Shown here: piece after piece, positions 54,392 to 62,847 of the stretch
Layout: every line of letters starts with the position of its first letter
Position numbering within the stretch: position 1 is the stretch's first letter
Assembly (NCBI RefSeq): GCF_900536025.1
Contig: NZ_UNOZ01000007.1
Coordinates: forward strand, 62,001-126,000
Direction: 5' to 3'
DNA: 64,000 bases
Origin: Pseudomonas reidholzensis
GTDB lineage: Bacteria; Pseudomonadota; Gammaproteobacteria; Pseudomonadales; Pseudomonadaceae
Translations under genes and position numbers: made by a program
The notes under the pieces: model-generated
What the model was told of the DNA's origin: nothing
What the model saw: the letters and a program-made list of their open reading frames with translations, nothing else
The model's database searches: none

Positions 54392-55393
54392 TCAGGCAAT
54401 CTGAAAGCCATGCGCCAGCGGATCACGGTCATCGACGATGATCGTGTTGTAGCCGATCACCCGCGCCCAGCCCGCCACACTCGGCCGCACCGCCGGGTAG
54501 CGGCCGACCTGGGTGGCCTCCTCCGCCCGGCAGTTGAAGGTGGTGCCGGTGATGCTTTCATGGATGAAGGTCTCGCCAATCGCCAACCGCCCACGCGCCA
54601 CCAACTGGGCCACCCGCGCCGATGAGCCGGTGCCGCACGGCGAACGGTCGATGGCCTTGTCGCCGTAGAACACCGCGTTACGCGCACTGGCGCCCGGCGA
54701 CTTGGGCTTGTCGCACCACATCACATGCTTGACCCCACGGATCCGCTCGTCTTCGGGATGCACCGGGTTGAGCTTCTTCTGCGCCGCCTCGCGCACCGCG
54801 TGGCTCATGCGCACCAGGTCATCGGCCTTGAGCCCGTCCAGGCCGGGGTAGTTGTCCTGCGGCTCGACGATGATGTAGTAGTTGCCGCCGTACGACAGGT
54901 CGACGGTCAGTGTGCCGATGCCAGGCACCTCGAGTTCGATGTCCTGGTCATGCAGGTAGCTGTTGACGTTGAACAGGCGCACTTCCTCGACGAACGCGCC
55001 GTTCTTCTTGTACTCGATATCGACCCGCCCAGCCGGCGTCTCCAGGGCCAGGCGGCCCTCCACCTTGGGCACCACCAGCCCTTCTTCGATGGCCACGGTG
55101 ACCGTGCCGACCGTGCCCGCGCCACACATCGGCAGGCAGCCGCTGACCTCGATGAACAGCACGCCGACATCGCAGTCCTCGCGGTGCGACGGGTACAGGA
55201 TGGAGCCGGACATGGCGTCATGGCCACGCGGTTCGAACATCAGCGCATGGCGCACCCAATCGTGTTTCTCAAGAAACAGCATGCGCTTTTCGGCCATGGG
55301 CACGTTGGGCAACAGCGGGCCACCCCCGGCGACGACGCGAACCGGGTTGGCGCAAGCATGGGAATCGATGCAGAAGAAGACATTGCGAGCCAT
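54392..55393 (-). CDS. 4-hydroxyproline epimerase / proline racemase-family enzyme
   Basis: A 333-residue member close to the Brucella-type hydroxyproline 2-epimerase in its overall sequence. Both catalytic cysteines are present (Cys90 in LPMCGAGTVG; about Cys253 in DRSPCGTGSSAR), which favours racemase/epimerase over the dehydratase branch, where Thr replaces one Cys. However, the usual MCGHGT motif reads MCGAGT, and the N-terminal loop reads DSHACANPVR, so the substrate may not be hydroxyproline. It is the last gene of an ABC amino acid transporter operon. Confidence 0.82.
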   Translation of the reverse strand: MARNVFFCIDSHACANPVRVVAGGGPLLPNVPMAEKRMLFLEKHDWVRHALMFEPRGHDAMSGSILYPSHREDCDVGVLFIEVSGCLPMCGAGTVGTVTVAIEEGLVVPKVEGRLALETPAGRVDIEYKKNGAFVEEVRLFNVNSYLHDQDIELEVPGIGTLTVDLSYGGNYYIIVEPQDNYPGLDGLKADDLVRMSHAVREAAQKKLNPVHPEDERIRGVKHVMWCDKPKSPGASARNAVFYGDKAIDRSPCGTGSSARVAQLVARGRLAIGETFIHESITGTTFNCRAEEATQVGRYPAVRPSVAGWARVIGYNTIIVDDRDPLAHGFQIA

Positions 55394-55436
55394 GGGTTTT
55401 CAGTCCTTTTGCGGTGTGTACAGGGCGGTGGGTGAC

Positions 55437-56270
55437 TTACTTGATCAGGCGCGGTTCGCCGGTGTCGGCGCCGCTGGCGGCCAAACCGTTGCTCTGCAGG
55501 ATCTCGGCGATCTTGCCTTCGGCATGCAGCTGCCTGATTGCCGCGTCCAGGGCGGCGCCGAGCTCGGGCTTGTTCATGTGGTAGAGCAAGGCGATCTGCG
55601 CGGGCTCGACCGACACCGGCACCCGTGCGTCAGGCTTGGCGATCTCGATCTGGATGCCCTGGTAGGCGCCCTTGCTCTGGGCGTACTTGCCCGTGCCGTA
55701 GCTGTCCACGGCAACGTCGAGACGGCCTGCGGCGAGGTCCTGGGCCAGGCCGACCGGATTGGGGTAGAGCACCACCTGGCTGTCCAGGCTGGCCTGGATC
55801 TGCCCGGCATAGAGAAAGCCCGAGACCGCGCCGACGCGCTTGCCGTTGAGCTGGCCGACTTCGCTGAAGCCCTCACGCGAGTAGAACGCCATCTGGTCGA
55901 CGTACAGCGGCCACGACATGCCCAGCACCTTGGCCCGCTCGGCGGTGCGGAACCAGTCACCGATGCCCAGGTCGACCTTCTGGCTGAGCACGTTCTGGAT
56001 CACCGCCGAGGGGTCGACGATCACCGGCACCACGGTCAGGCAATTGCGCCGGGCGATCTCGCGCACCACGTCGGTGTCGACGCCGCCGATGTCGTTGGGG
56101 CCGGCCACGGTAGTGAACGGCGGGTAGTTGTAGACGGCAACGGTGAGGCTGCCGGGCTTGATGGTCTTGAACTGCGCGCTCGGCGTGCAGCTTTCGGCGC
56201 CAAGGGCATGGCCTGCGAGCAGGCACGCGGTGCTGAACAGGGCGAGACGAAACTGGCTGATGATACGCAT
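55437..56270 (-). CDS. Polar amino acid ABC transporter substrate-binding protein
   Basis: A 277-residue periplasmic binding protein with a signal peptide (cleavage near GHALGAES). The family-3 solute-binding fold is seen in GSLTVAVYNYPPFTTV, GVDTDVVREIARRNCL, DLGIGDWFRTAERAKV and GKRVGAVSGFLYAGQIQ. It follows two PAAT permeases and precedes the epimerase gene, so its ligand is probably the substrate of that enzyme, such as an imino acid. ATG 56270 is used; the frame stays open upstream without similarity. Confidence 0.87.
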   Translation of the reverse strand: MRIISQFRLALFSTACLLAGHALGAESCTPSAQFKTIKPGSLTVAVYNYPPFTTVAGPNDIGGVDTDVVREIARRNCLTVVPVIVDPSAVIQNVLSQKVDLGIGDWFRTAERAKVLGMSWPLYVDQMAFYSREGFSEVGQLNGKRVGAVSGFLYAGQIQASLDSQVVLYPNPVGLAQDLAAGRLDVAVDSYGTGKYAQSKGAYQGIQIEIAKPDARVPVSVEPAQIALLYHMNKPELGAALDAAIRQLHAEGKIAEILQSNGLAASGADTGEPRLIK

Positions 56271-56292
56271 GGGTGTCACTCCGTTCGTGGGA

Positions 56293-56949
56293 TCAGAAAT
56301 GGCGGCTGAGGCGCCGCTCGAGGTGCCCCACCACAACGGTGGCGGGGATGCAGATGGCGGCGAACATCAAGGCGACCAGGATGAAGATCGGCATGTACTG
56401 GAAGGTGTTGGAGCCCACCAGTTGGGCCTTGCTCATCACCTCTGGCAGCGCCACCACGAAGGCCAGTGACGAGGCCTGGAGCATCAGGATGGCGAAGCCG
56501 AGCAATGCCGGAATCGAGATCGGCAGGCCCTGCGGCAGGATGATCAGGCGCAGCGTGTCGAGGCCATTCAGGCGCAGTGCCTGGGCGGCCTCACGCTGGC
56601 CTTGCGGTACCGCTTCCATCCCCGCGCGGAGGATCTCGCTGGTGTAGGCCGCCGTGCACCAGGTAAAGGCGATGGTCACCGAGACGAAGGCGCTGAAGGT
56701 GAACCCGGCCGTCGGCATGCCGAAGTAGACGAACTGCAGCAGGACGATCACCGAGGCACCCCGGCCGACTTCGATCAACGCCAGCAACGGCGCCCTCAAC
56801 AGCAGTTGCCGGCTGCGCAACCCCAGGGCCAGCAGCAGACCCAGCGGGATGCCCAGCAGCAGCGATGCGCCGGTGACCTGCAACGACAGATAGAAGCCAT
56901 CCAACAGTGACGGCAGCGTCTGCTGCCAGAAGGCAAAGGTCTCGTTCAT
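56293..56949 (-). CDS. Amino acid ABC transporter permease (second subunit)
   Basis: A 218-residue PAAT-type permease with about five helices and the EAA loop GQREAAQALRLNGLDTLRLIILPQGLPISIPALLGFAI. Its ATG overlaps the stop of the upstream permease gene by four bases. The two permeases form a heterodimer driven by the ATPase encoded at the start of the operon. Confidence 0.9.
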   Translation of the reverse strand: MNETFAFWQQTLPSLLDGFYLSLQVTGASLLLGIPLGLLLALGLRSRQLLLRAPLLALIEVGRGASVIVLLQFVYFGMPTAGFTFSAFVSVTIAFTWCTAAYTSEILRAGMEAVPQGQREAAQALRLNGLDTLRLIILPQGLPISIPALLGFAILMLQASSLAFVVALPEVMSKAQLVGSNTFQYMPIFILVALMFAAICIPATVVVGHLERRLSRHF

Positions 56950-57590
56950 CGTGCCACCCTCGAGCGCATGCGTTGATCGGCCCAGCGGCTGGCCCAGGCC
57001 ACCGGAATGCTCAGGGCGATGTACAGGCAGCCGGCAAAAGCGAAGGTCGCCAGGCCCTGGAAGGTCATCTGCGAGACGTGGGTCGCCTGGAAGGCGATCT
57101 CCGGCACGCCGAGGGTCGAGGCGATCGCGGTGTCCTTGAGCAGGCCGATGGCGTAGCTGGCGATCGACGGCAAGGACACCCGCAGCAACTGCGGGGCGAT
57201 GACGTCGAGCATCCGCCAACGCGCCGGCAGGCTCAGCGCCCGGGCCGCTTCCCATTGACCGCGATGCACCGCCGCCAGCGCGCCACGGAAGATCTCGGCC
57301 ATGTTCGCCGCTGTGATCAGCCCCAGCCCGACAGCGGCTGCCTGGAATGCGCTGACCTGGACGATGCCGCTGCCGACACCGAAGAAGATCAGGAACAGCC
57401 AGACGATCGGCGGCACCGCACGCAAGCCGAGGATCAGCCCACAGGCGGTCAGGTCGAGCAGGCGGATGCCCGAGGTGCGCATGGCACACAGCCCGGCGCC
57501 GAGCAGCACGCCGATCGCCAGCGAGGTCAGGGTGAGCAGCACCGTCCACTGGATGCCGCCAAGGATGGCGAGGAGCATGTCGCCGGTCAT
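56946..57590 (-). CDS. Amino acid ABC transporter permease (first subunit)
   Basis: A 214-residue PAAT-type permease: GLRAVPPIVWLFLIFFGVG and the EAA loop GQWEAARALSLPARWRMLDVIAPQLLRVSLPS are characteristic. Its start overlaps the ATPase stop (ATGA at 57587-57590) and its end overlaps the next permease start, giving a tightly coupled operon. Confidence 0.9.
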   Translation of the reverse strand: MTGDMLLAILGGIQWTVLLTLTSLAIGVLLGAGLCAMRTSGIRLLDLTACGLILGLRAVPPIVWLFLIFFGVGSGIVQVSAFQAAAVGLGLITAANMAEIFRGALAAVHRGQWEAARALSLPARWRMLDVIAPQLLRVSLPSIASYAIGLLKDTAIASTLGVPEIAFQATHVSQMTFQGLATFAFAGCLYIALSIPVAWASRWADQRMRSRVAR

Positions 57591-58393
57591 CGGTTCATCA
57601 CCGCGCTGAGGAAACGTTGCGCGCGTTCGCTCTGCGGCTTGCGCATGACTTGCTGGCTGCGGCCCTCTTCGATGACCCGGCCATCGGCCATGATCAGCAC
57701 CCGGTCGGAGACGCTCTCGGCGAAGTGCATCTCATGGGTCACGACGATCATCGTCATGCCTTGGGTGGCCAACTCCTGCATGACGTTGAGCACTTCCAGG
57801 CCGAGCTCCGGGTCGAGTGCCGAGGTCGGCTCGTCGAACAGCATCAGGCTCGGTTCCAGGGCCAGTGCACGGGCGATGGCGATACGTTGCTGCTGCCCAC
57901 CGGAACAGCGCGAGGGGTACTGGTCGGCCTTGTTCAGCAGGCCGACACGGTCGAGCAACTGACGCGAGACTTCATCGGCCTGCTTGCGATCGCGTTTGAG
58001 CACCCGCTCCTGGGCGATGCTCACGTTGCGCAGCACCGACAGGTGCGGGAACAGGTTGAATGACTGGAACACCATGCCGATCGGCCGGCGCAGTTCCAGG
58101 GTCTGCCGGCTGCTGATGACCTGGCTGGCATCGATGCAGGTGTCGCCGACGCGCAAGGTGCCGCGGGTGGGTGGATCAAGGAGGTTGACGCAACGCAGCA
58201 AGGTGCTCTTGCCCGAGCCGCTGGGGCCGATGATGGCGATTACTTCGCCTTTGTTGACGCTGAGGTTGATGTCGTTGAGAACGGTGGTGTCACCGTAGTC
58301 TTTGCCCAGGCCCTGGATATCCACCAGGACATTGTTGCGCTGACGCTCGGGGAGGCCGTCAGTGACCACACTTTTCAGTATTGTTTGCACCAT
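57587..58393 (-). CDS. Amino acid ABC transporter ATP-binding protein
   Basis: A 268-residue PAAT ATPase: Walker A GPSGSGKST near residue 57, Q-loop VFQSFNLFPH, Walker B LMLFDEPTSALDPE, H-loop VTHEMHFAE. The signature reads CSGGQQQR instead of the usual LSGGQQQR. The N-terminus is about 20 residues longer than typical. It is the first gene of the operon (ATPase, two permeases, binding protein, epimerase), divergent from a GlxA-family regulator gene 213 bases away. Confidence 0.92.
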   Translation of the reverse strand: MVQTILKSVVTDGLPERQRNNVLVDIQGLGKDYGDTTVLNDINLSVNKGEVIAIIGPSGSGKSTLLRCVNLLDPPTRGTLRVGDTCIDASQVISSRQTLELRRPIGMVFQSFNLFPHLSVLRNVSIAQERVLKRDRKQADEVSRQLLDRVGLLNKADQYPSRCSGGQQQRIAIARALALEPSLMLFDEPTSALDPELGLEVLNVMQELATQGMTMIVVTHEMHFAESVSDRVLIMADGRVIEEGRSQQVMRKPQSERAQRFLSAVMNR

Positions 58394-58606
58394 GTGCTAC
58401 ACCCTTTGTATTTTTAGAGGCAGGTGTTCGATACTGCAACCTATTGTTTTTATTAGATTTACTTGAATCTGTTGACGTGAGTGGGTGACGTTGTACGCGC
58501 TGGATCTGCCTTTGCGACAGAGCCACTCTAGTGACAAATGACAGCGTGCGATTGTAGGATTCGGTCAAAACGCGGTACGAAAATACCCGACGGAGTGACC
58601 CGCCCC

Positions 58607-59635
58607 ATGCGTGCCGATTATTCGTTTCTCGAACCCCTGAAACCGCCACCGGATGCCGTCACTCCGCTCAAGGTGGGCATCGTCGCGACGCCCGACTTCA
58701 CCTTTCTGTCGCTCGGCTGCTTCGTCGACTGCTTGCGGCTGGCGGCGGACGAGCGCGATTTCAGCCGCAAGATCTACTGCGCCTGGGAATTGCTGTCGCA
58801 TGACGATGCGCCGATCATCTCCAGCTGCGGTTTTCCGGTACTGCCCACCCGCCAGTTCGGCGACCCGACCGAGTACGACTACATCGTCGTGCACGGCGGC
58901 ATCGTGCAGACCCAGCGGCCGTTTCCGCCCGAGCTGTACGACTACATTCGCCAGGCGGTGCGCGCCGATGTGCCGGTGATCGGGCTGTGCACCGGGACAT
59001 TCGTCCTGGCCGAGCTGGGGCTGCTCGACGGCCGCCGCTGCGCGGTGCAGTTTTCCATGGAGGCCGCGTTCAAGCAGGTGCACCCGAAGGTCATCACCGT
59101 CACGGATGTACCGGTGGTCACCGACGGTGGCTTCATTACCTGCCCGGGGGGCCTGGCCGCGATCAACCTGGCGACCCACCTGGTGGCCGAGCATTGCGGC
59201 CGCTCACGGGCGGACAAGGTGCTGCACTATGTGCTGTCGAACCGCGGCCTGGACCAGATGCAGGCGCTGCGCGACGACTCCGGCAACGCCCTGCGCTGCC
59301 TGGATGCGCGGGTGGTGAATGCGGTGGGTTTGATGCGCCAGCGACTGTTCGAGACCTGCACCATCGCGGTCCTGGCCAGCCAGGTCGGGGCCACCGAGCG
59401 TGAGCTGACCCGGCTGTTCAAGAAACACCTGCGCGCCACCCCCGCCGACTACTGGCGCCGGCTGCGGCTGAAGGCGGCGCATTGGATGGTGCTCAACAGC
59501 AGCCGCTCGATCACCCAGATCGCCTATGAGTGCGGCTTTACCGACAGCTCGCACATGATCCACTGGTTCAAGCGCGAGTTCGACGTGACCCCGGCGCGGC
59601 TGCGCGAGACCCATGTGCAGTTGGGCATGCTCTGA
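58607..59635 (+). CDS. GlxA-family regulator (DJ-1/PfpI + AraC HTH)
   Basis: A 342-residue AraC-family regulator with an N-terminal class I glutamine amidotransferase-like domain (VPVIGLCTGTFVLAELGLLDGRR, with the elbow Cys) and a C-terminal double HTH (TIAVLASQVGATERELTRLFKKHL; ITQIAYECGFTDSSHMIHWFKREF). Members of this group, such as ArgR/GbdR/CdhR of Pseudomonas, activate amino acid and quaternary amine uptake and catabolism genes. Divergence from the ABC/epimerase operon suggests it activates that operon. ATG 58607 follows GGAGTGACC; the frame is open further upstream. Confidence 0.88.
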   Translation: MRADYSFLEPLKPPPDAVTPLKVGIVATPDFTFLSLGCFVDCLRLAADERDFSRKIYCAWELLSHDDAPIISSCGFPVLPTRQFGDPTEYDYIVVHGGIVQTQRPFPPELYDYIRQAVRADVPVIGLCTGTFVLAELGLLDGRRCAVQFSMEAAFKQVHPKVITVTDVPVVTDGGFITCPGGLAAINLATHLVAEHCGRSRADKVLHYVLSNRGLDQMQALRDDSGNALRCLDARVVNAVGLMRQRLFETCTIAVLASQVGATERELTRLFKKHLRATPADYWRRLRLKAAHWMVLNSSRSITQIAYECGFTDSSHMIHWFKREFDVTPARLRETHVQLGML

Positions 59636-59753
59636 GGGTCAGCAGGGTCAGCTTGCGGAAGCAGGTTCTTGATGTGGCTGTCGACCGTGCGGTCTGCGAC
59701 CACCCGGGGTCCTGGTAGTTGACCGTTGTAACAGTGGCGACTTCGCGATTGTT

Positions 59754-59923
59754 GGGGGCGCTTTGCGCCCCTTTCGCGACACAAGGCCGCTTCCACAGGC
59801 TTAGGCGGCGTTGCTAAATCCTGTCCTAAGCCGCGGCCTTGAATGCTGGGCTATCTCCCCCAGACACCCCGCCGTACTTGTGGGAGCGGCCTTGTGTCGC
59901 GAAAGGGCCGCGAAGCGGCCCCA
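59754..59923. repeat. REP pair, type II, with an extra internal hairpin
   Basis: ggggcgctttgcgcccctttcgcgacacaaggccgcttccacagg is mirrored by ttgtgggagcggccttgtgtcgcgaaagggccgcgaagcggcccc. The spacer holds a further perfect 8-base hairpin, GGCTTAGG...CCTAAGCC. The leading ggggcgctttgcgcccc could itself terminate transcription from the GlxA gene. This accounts for nearly all of the 316-base gap. Confidence 0.85.
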
Positions 59924-59951
59924 GGATGTCAAGCGAACATCGGCAGAAGCC

Positions 59952-60845
59952 TTACTGCATCCAAGGCGGAGGCGGCTCTTCGCCTTTGACCGGGCCACGC
60001 TCCAGATCATCACGCGCCGCACGCCGACGTTCATCGTCGATACGCGCCGCTTCGATCTCGCGCAACACCCCGCCAACATCGGCGTCGTGGTCGTCATCCA
60101 TGAACTCGCCGGTCAACGGCGTATCCGGCAACAGCTCACCGGCCTCGAACAGCGACCACATCTCCCGCGCATAGCGGGTCTCCCTGAGCTCAGGGGCAAA
60201 GCGGCCGAAATACCCGCTCATGTTCGCCACGTCGCGATCGAGCATGCTGAACGCATGGTTGTTCGCCGCCGCATCCACCGCCTGCGGCAGGTCGATGATT
60301 ACCGGGCCGTCCGGGCCGAGCAGCACGTTGAACTCCGACAGGTCGCCATGCACCAGGCCGGCGCAGAGCATCAGCACGATCTGGCGAATCACGAACGCGT
60401 GGTACTCGCGCGCCTGCTCCGGCTCCAGGTGGACGTCGTTCAGGCGCGGCGCGGCGTTGCCGTCCTCGTCCACGACCAGTTCCATCAGCAGCACACCGTC
60501 CTGGAAGTCGAACGGCTTGGGCACCCTCACGCCCGCGCCGGCCAGGCGGAACAACGCCGCCACTTCGGCGTTCTGCCAGGCATCCTCGGCTTCCTTGCGG
60601 CCGTACTTGGAGCCCTTGGCCATGGCCCGGGCCTGACGGCTGTTGCGCACCTTGCGCCCTTCCTGGTACTCGGCAGCCTGGCGGAAACTGCGTTTGTTGG
60701 CCTCTTTGTAGACCTTGGCGCAGCGCACCTGGGTACCGCAGCGCACCACGTAGACCGCTGCTTCCTTACCGCTCATCAGGGGCCGTAGCACTTCGTCGAC
60801 GAGCCCGTCTTCAATCAGCGGTTCTATCCGTTTTGGAGTCTTCAT
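59952..60845 (-). CDS. RIO-family serine kinase-like protein (PA4780 type)
   Basis: A 297-residue protein with RIO-kinase motifs: MSGKEAAVYVVRCG (nucleotide-binding region), CAKVYKE (catalytic Lys), LVHGDLSEFNVLLG (catalytic loop near residue 175) and VIIDLPQAVD (metal loop). A basic segment AEYQEGRKVRNSRQARAMAKGSKYGRKE follows the N-lobe. In bacteria such proteins are rare outside proteobacterial groups; ribosome or stress functions have been proposed but none is settled. ATG 60845 (MKTPKRIEPL) is used rather than the open frame 12 codons upstream. Confidence 0.85.
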   Translation of the reverse strand: MKTPKRIEPLIEDGLVDEVLRPLMSGKEAAVYVVRCGTQVRCAKVYKEANKRSFRQAAEYQEGRKVRNSRQARAMAKGSKYGRKEAEDAWQNAEVAALFRLAGAGVRVPKPFDFQDGVLLMELVVDEDGNAAPRLNDVHLEPEQAREYHAFVIRQIVLMLCAGLVHGDLSEFNVLLGPDGPVIIDLPQAVDAAANNHAFSMLDRDVANMSGYFGRFAPELRETRYAREMWSLFEAGELLPDTPLTGEFMDDDHDADVGGVLREIEAARIDDERRRAARDDLERGPVKGEEPPPPWMQ

Positions 60846-60931
60846 CAGGTTTAATTCTGGGTCCTGTTCTGCCAGACACATGGTTTGCCGCCCATCCTCT
60901 CACAGCCTGATCCGACTTGCTCGCTCGGGCG

Positions 60932-62434
60932 CTAATCGATGCGCGGATGTTGTTGTACCAAATGCTGACGTTTGGCTTCCAGCTCGGCGATCTGCTGGTC
61001 GATATCCTCGATCTTGTGCTCGATATTGTCATGGTGCTCCTGCAGCAGCTCGCGCGCCTCTTCCAGGTCCGACGCTGCCGGGGCCGCGCCGCGCAGGGGC
61101 TGGTTGGCGGTTTCCTTCATGGTCACGCCGGTTACCAGGCCGATCAGGGCGATGACCATCAGGTAGTAGGCCGGCATGTACAGGTCATTGGTGCTTTCCA
61201 CCAGCCAGGCGGCGATGGTCGGGGTCAGGCCGGCGATCAGCACGGAAATGTTGAAGGCACTGGCCAGCGCGCTGTAGCGGATATGGGTCGGGAACATCGC
61301 CGGCAGCGTCGAGGCCATCACGCCGATGAAGAAGTTGAGCAGGATCGCCAGTACCAGCAGGCCGGCAAAGATCACCCCGAGCACGCCACTGTTGATCATC
61401 ATGAAGGCCGGTATGGCCATGATCAGCAGGCCGACGCTGCCGCAGATGATGAATGGCCGGCGGCCGAACTTGTCGCTCAACAATCCGATGACCGGTTGCA
61501 CGAAGAGCATGCCGACCATGATCGCGATGATGATCAGCACGCCGCGGCTTTCGCTGTAGTGCAGGTTGTGCGAGAGGTAGCTGGGCATGTAGGTGAGCAG
61601 CATGTAATAGGTGACGTTGGTCGCGATGACCACGCCGATGCAGGTCAGCAGGCTGCGCCAGTGCTGGGTGGCGACTTCCTTGAAGGACACCTTGGGGCCC
61701 GACGCCAGGCCTTCGCGATCACCCTGTTCGAGCTTTTCGACATGCTGCTGGAAGGCAGGCGTCTCTTCCAGCGCGTGGCGCAGGTAGAGGCCGATGATGC
61801 CCAGCGGCAAGGCCAGCAGGAACGGCAGGCGCCAGCCCCACTCGAGGAACTTCTCCTCGCCGACGGTGGCCGAGATGCACACCACCAGGCCCGCGCCGAA
61901 GACGAAACCGGCAATCGAGCCGAAGTCCAGCCAGCTGCCGAGGAAGCCGCGCTTGCGGTCTGGCGCGTACTCGGCGACGAAGATCGAGGCGCCGGTGTAT
62001 TCGCCACCGACCGAGAAGCCCTGGGCCATCTTGCACAGCAACAGCAGGATGGGTGCCCAGATGCCGATCGAGGCATAGGACGGGATCAGGCCGATGGCAA
62101 AGGTGCTCAGCGACATGATGACGATGGTGGCGGCGAGCACCTTCTGGCGCCCGTAACGGTCACCGAGGGCGCCGAAGAACAGCCCGCCCAGCGGCCGGAT
62201 CAGGAACGGCACAGAGAACGTGCCCAGCGCGGCGATCATCTGCACGCTGGGGTCGGCGCCGGGGAAGAACACCTTGCCCAGTACATAGGCGACGAAGCCG
62301 TAGACGCCAAAGTCGAACCATTCCATGGCATTGCCCAGCGCCGCCGCGGTGATCGCCTTGCGCATCTTGGCATCGTCGACGATGGTGATGTCTTTCAGGC
62401 CGATCGGCTTGACGCTTTTCTTGCGTGATTTCAT
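60932..62434 (-). CDS. proP: Proline/glycine betaine:H+ symporter ProP (MFS)
   Basis: A 500-residue MFS transporter with 12 helices. Typical ProP motifs are LGNAMEWFDFGVYGFVAYVLGKVFFP, GGLFFGALGDRYGRQKVLA and GGEYTGASIFVAEYAPDRKRGFLGSWLDFGS. The C-terminal tail (about residues 450-500) is a predicted coiled coil (LEEARELLQEHHDNIEHKIEDI...), as in osmosensing E. coli ProP. It imports compatible solutes on hyperosmotic shock. ATG 62434 was preferred to the upstream GTG 62443. Confidence 0.9.
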   Translation of the reverse strand: MKSRKKSVKPIGLKDITIVDDAKMRKAITAAALGNAMEWFDFGVYGFVAYVLGKVFFPGADPSVQMIAALGTFSVPFLIRPLGGLFFGALGDRYGRQKVLAATIVIMSLSTFAIGLIPSYASIGIWAPILLLLCKMAQGFSVGGEYTGASIFVAEYAPDRKRGFLGSWLDFGSIAGFVFGAGLVVCISATVGEEKFLEWGWRLPFLLALPLGIIGLYLRHALEETPAFQQHVEKLEQGDREGLASGPKVSFKEVATQHWRSLLTCIGVVIATNVTYYMLLTYMPSYLSHNLHYSESRGVLIIIAIMVGMLFVQPVIGLLSDKFGRRPFIICGSVGLLIMAIPAFMMINSGVLGVIFAGLLVLAILLNFFIGVMASTLPAMFPTHIRYSALASAFNISVLIAGLTPTIAAWLVESTNDLYMPAYYLMVIALIGLVTGVTMKETANQPLRGAAPAASDLEEARELLQEHHDNIEHKIEDIDQQIAELEAKRQHLVQQHPRID

Positions 62435-62618
62435 AGCTGTCACTCGGTATCTGACGTGTCCTCGACCTGGCTGCCATCGTTTTGGTGGCCAGGGTTCTAA
62501 GGGATCAGATACAAAGGGATACGAAAAAATTCACCACTAAATGAAATTTGCGTGGTGGGGGTGCGCTGGGCACAGGATTTGGCGGGGCTTTGGGGATTCG
62601 CGCGGCGCATCGCGAAGT

Positions 62619-62708
62619 GCTAGCCACAGGCTTCTCGGGCGCCCTCAAGATCGAGCGCCGCGCGGGCGGCGCTCGATCTTGAGGGCGCCCGAGAAGCCTG
62701 TGGCTAGC
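62619..62708. repeat. Perfect 43-bp inverted repeat with a 4-base loop
   Basis: The arm at 62619-62661 (begins GCTAGCCACAGGCTTCTCGG, ends GAGCGCCGC) is exactly complementary to the arm at 62666-62708, with loop GCGG. There is no mismatch in 43 pairs and no T-run after it. It lies in the 413-base gap between proP and the sorbosone dehydrogenase-like gene; apart from it and the hairpin at 62802-62840, I see nothing in that gap. Confidence 0.9.
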
Positions 62709-62801
62709 GCCTGGCGGCCATGATACGGTCCAAAGCTAACACCTTCAGCCCTCTTTCATGGACGACATCGAGATCGCCCGGAACAGGTTGCACTAACCGC
62801 A

Positions 62802-62840
62802 GGGCCTTATCGCGAGGCGACGTGCCCCGCGATAAGGCCC
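62802..62840 (-). terminator. Terminator-like hairpin after the sorbosone dehydrogenase-like gene
   Basis: GGGCCTTATCGCG (62802-62814) pairs perfectly with CGCGATAAGGCCC (62828-62840) over a 13-base loop, 8 bases past the stop codon of the leftward gene. There is no strong U-run, so it may act as a 3' stabilising hairpin. Confidence 0.6.
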
Positions 62841-62847
62841 AGTAGCT

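Noticed and set aside
62541..62723. 60-codon ORF across the perfect hairpin
   Set aside because: It consists largely of one hairpin arm and its complement, with no ribosome binding site; the hairpin itself explains the open frame.
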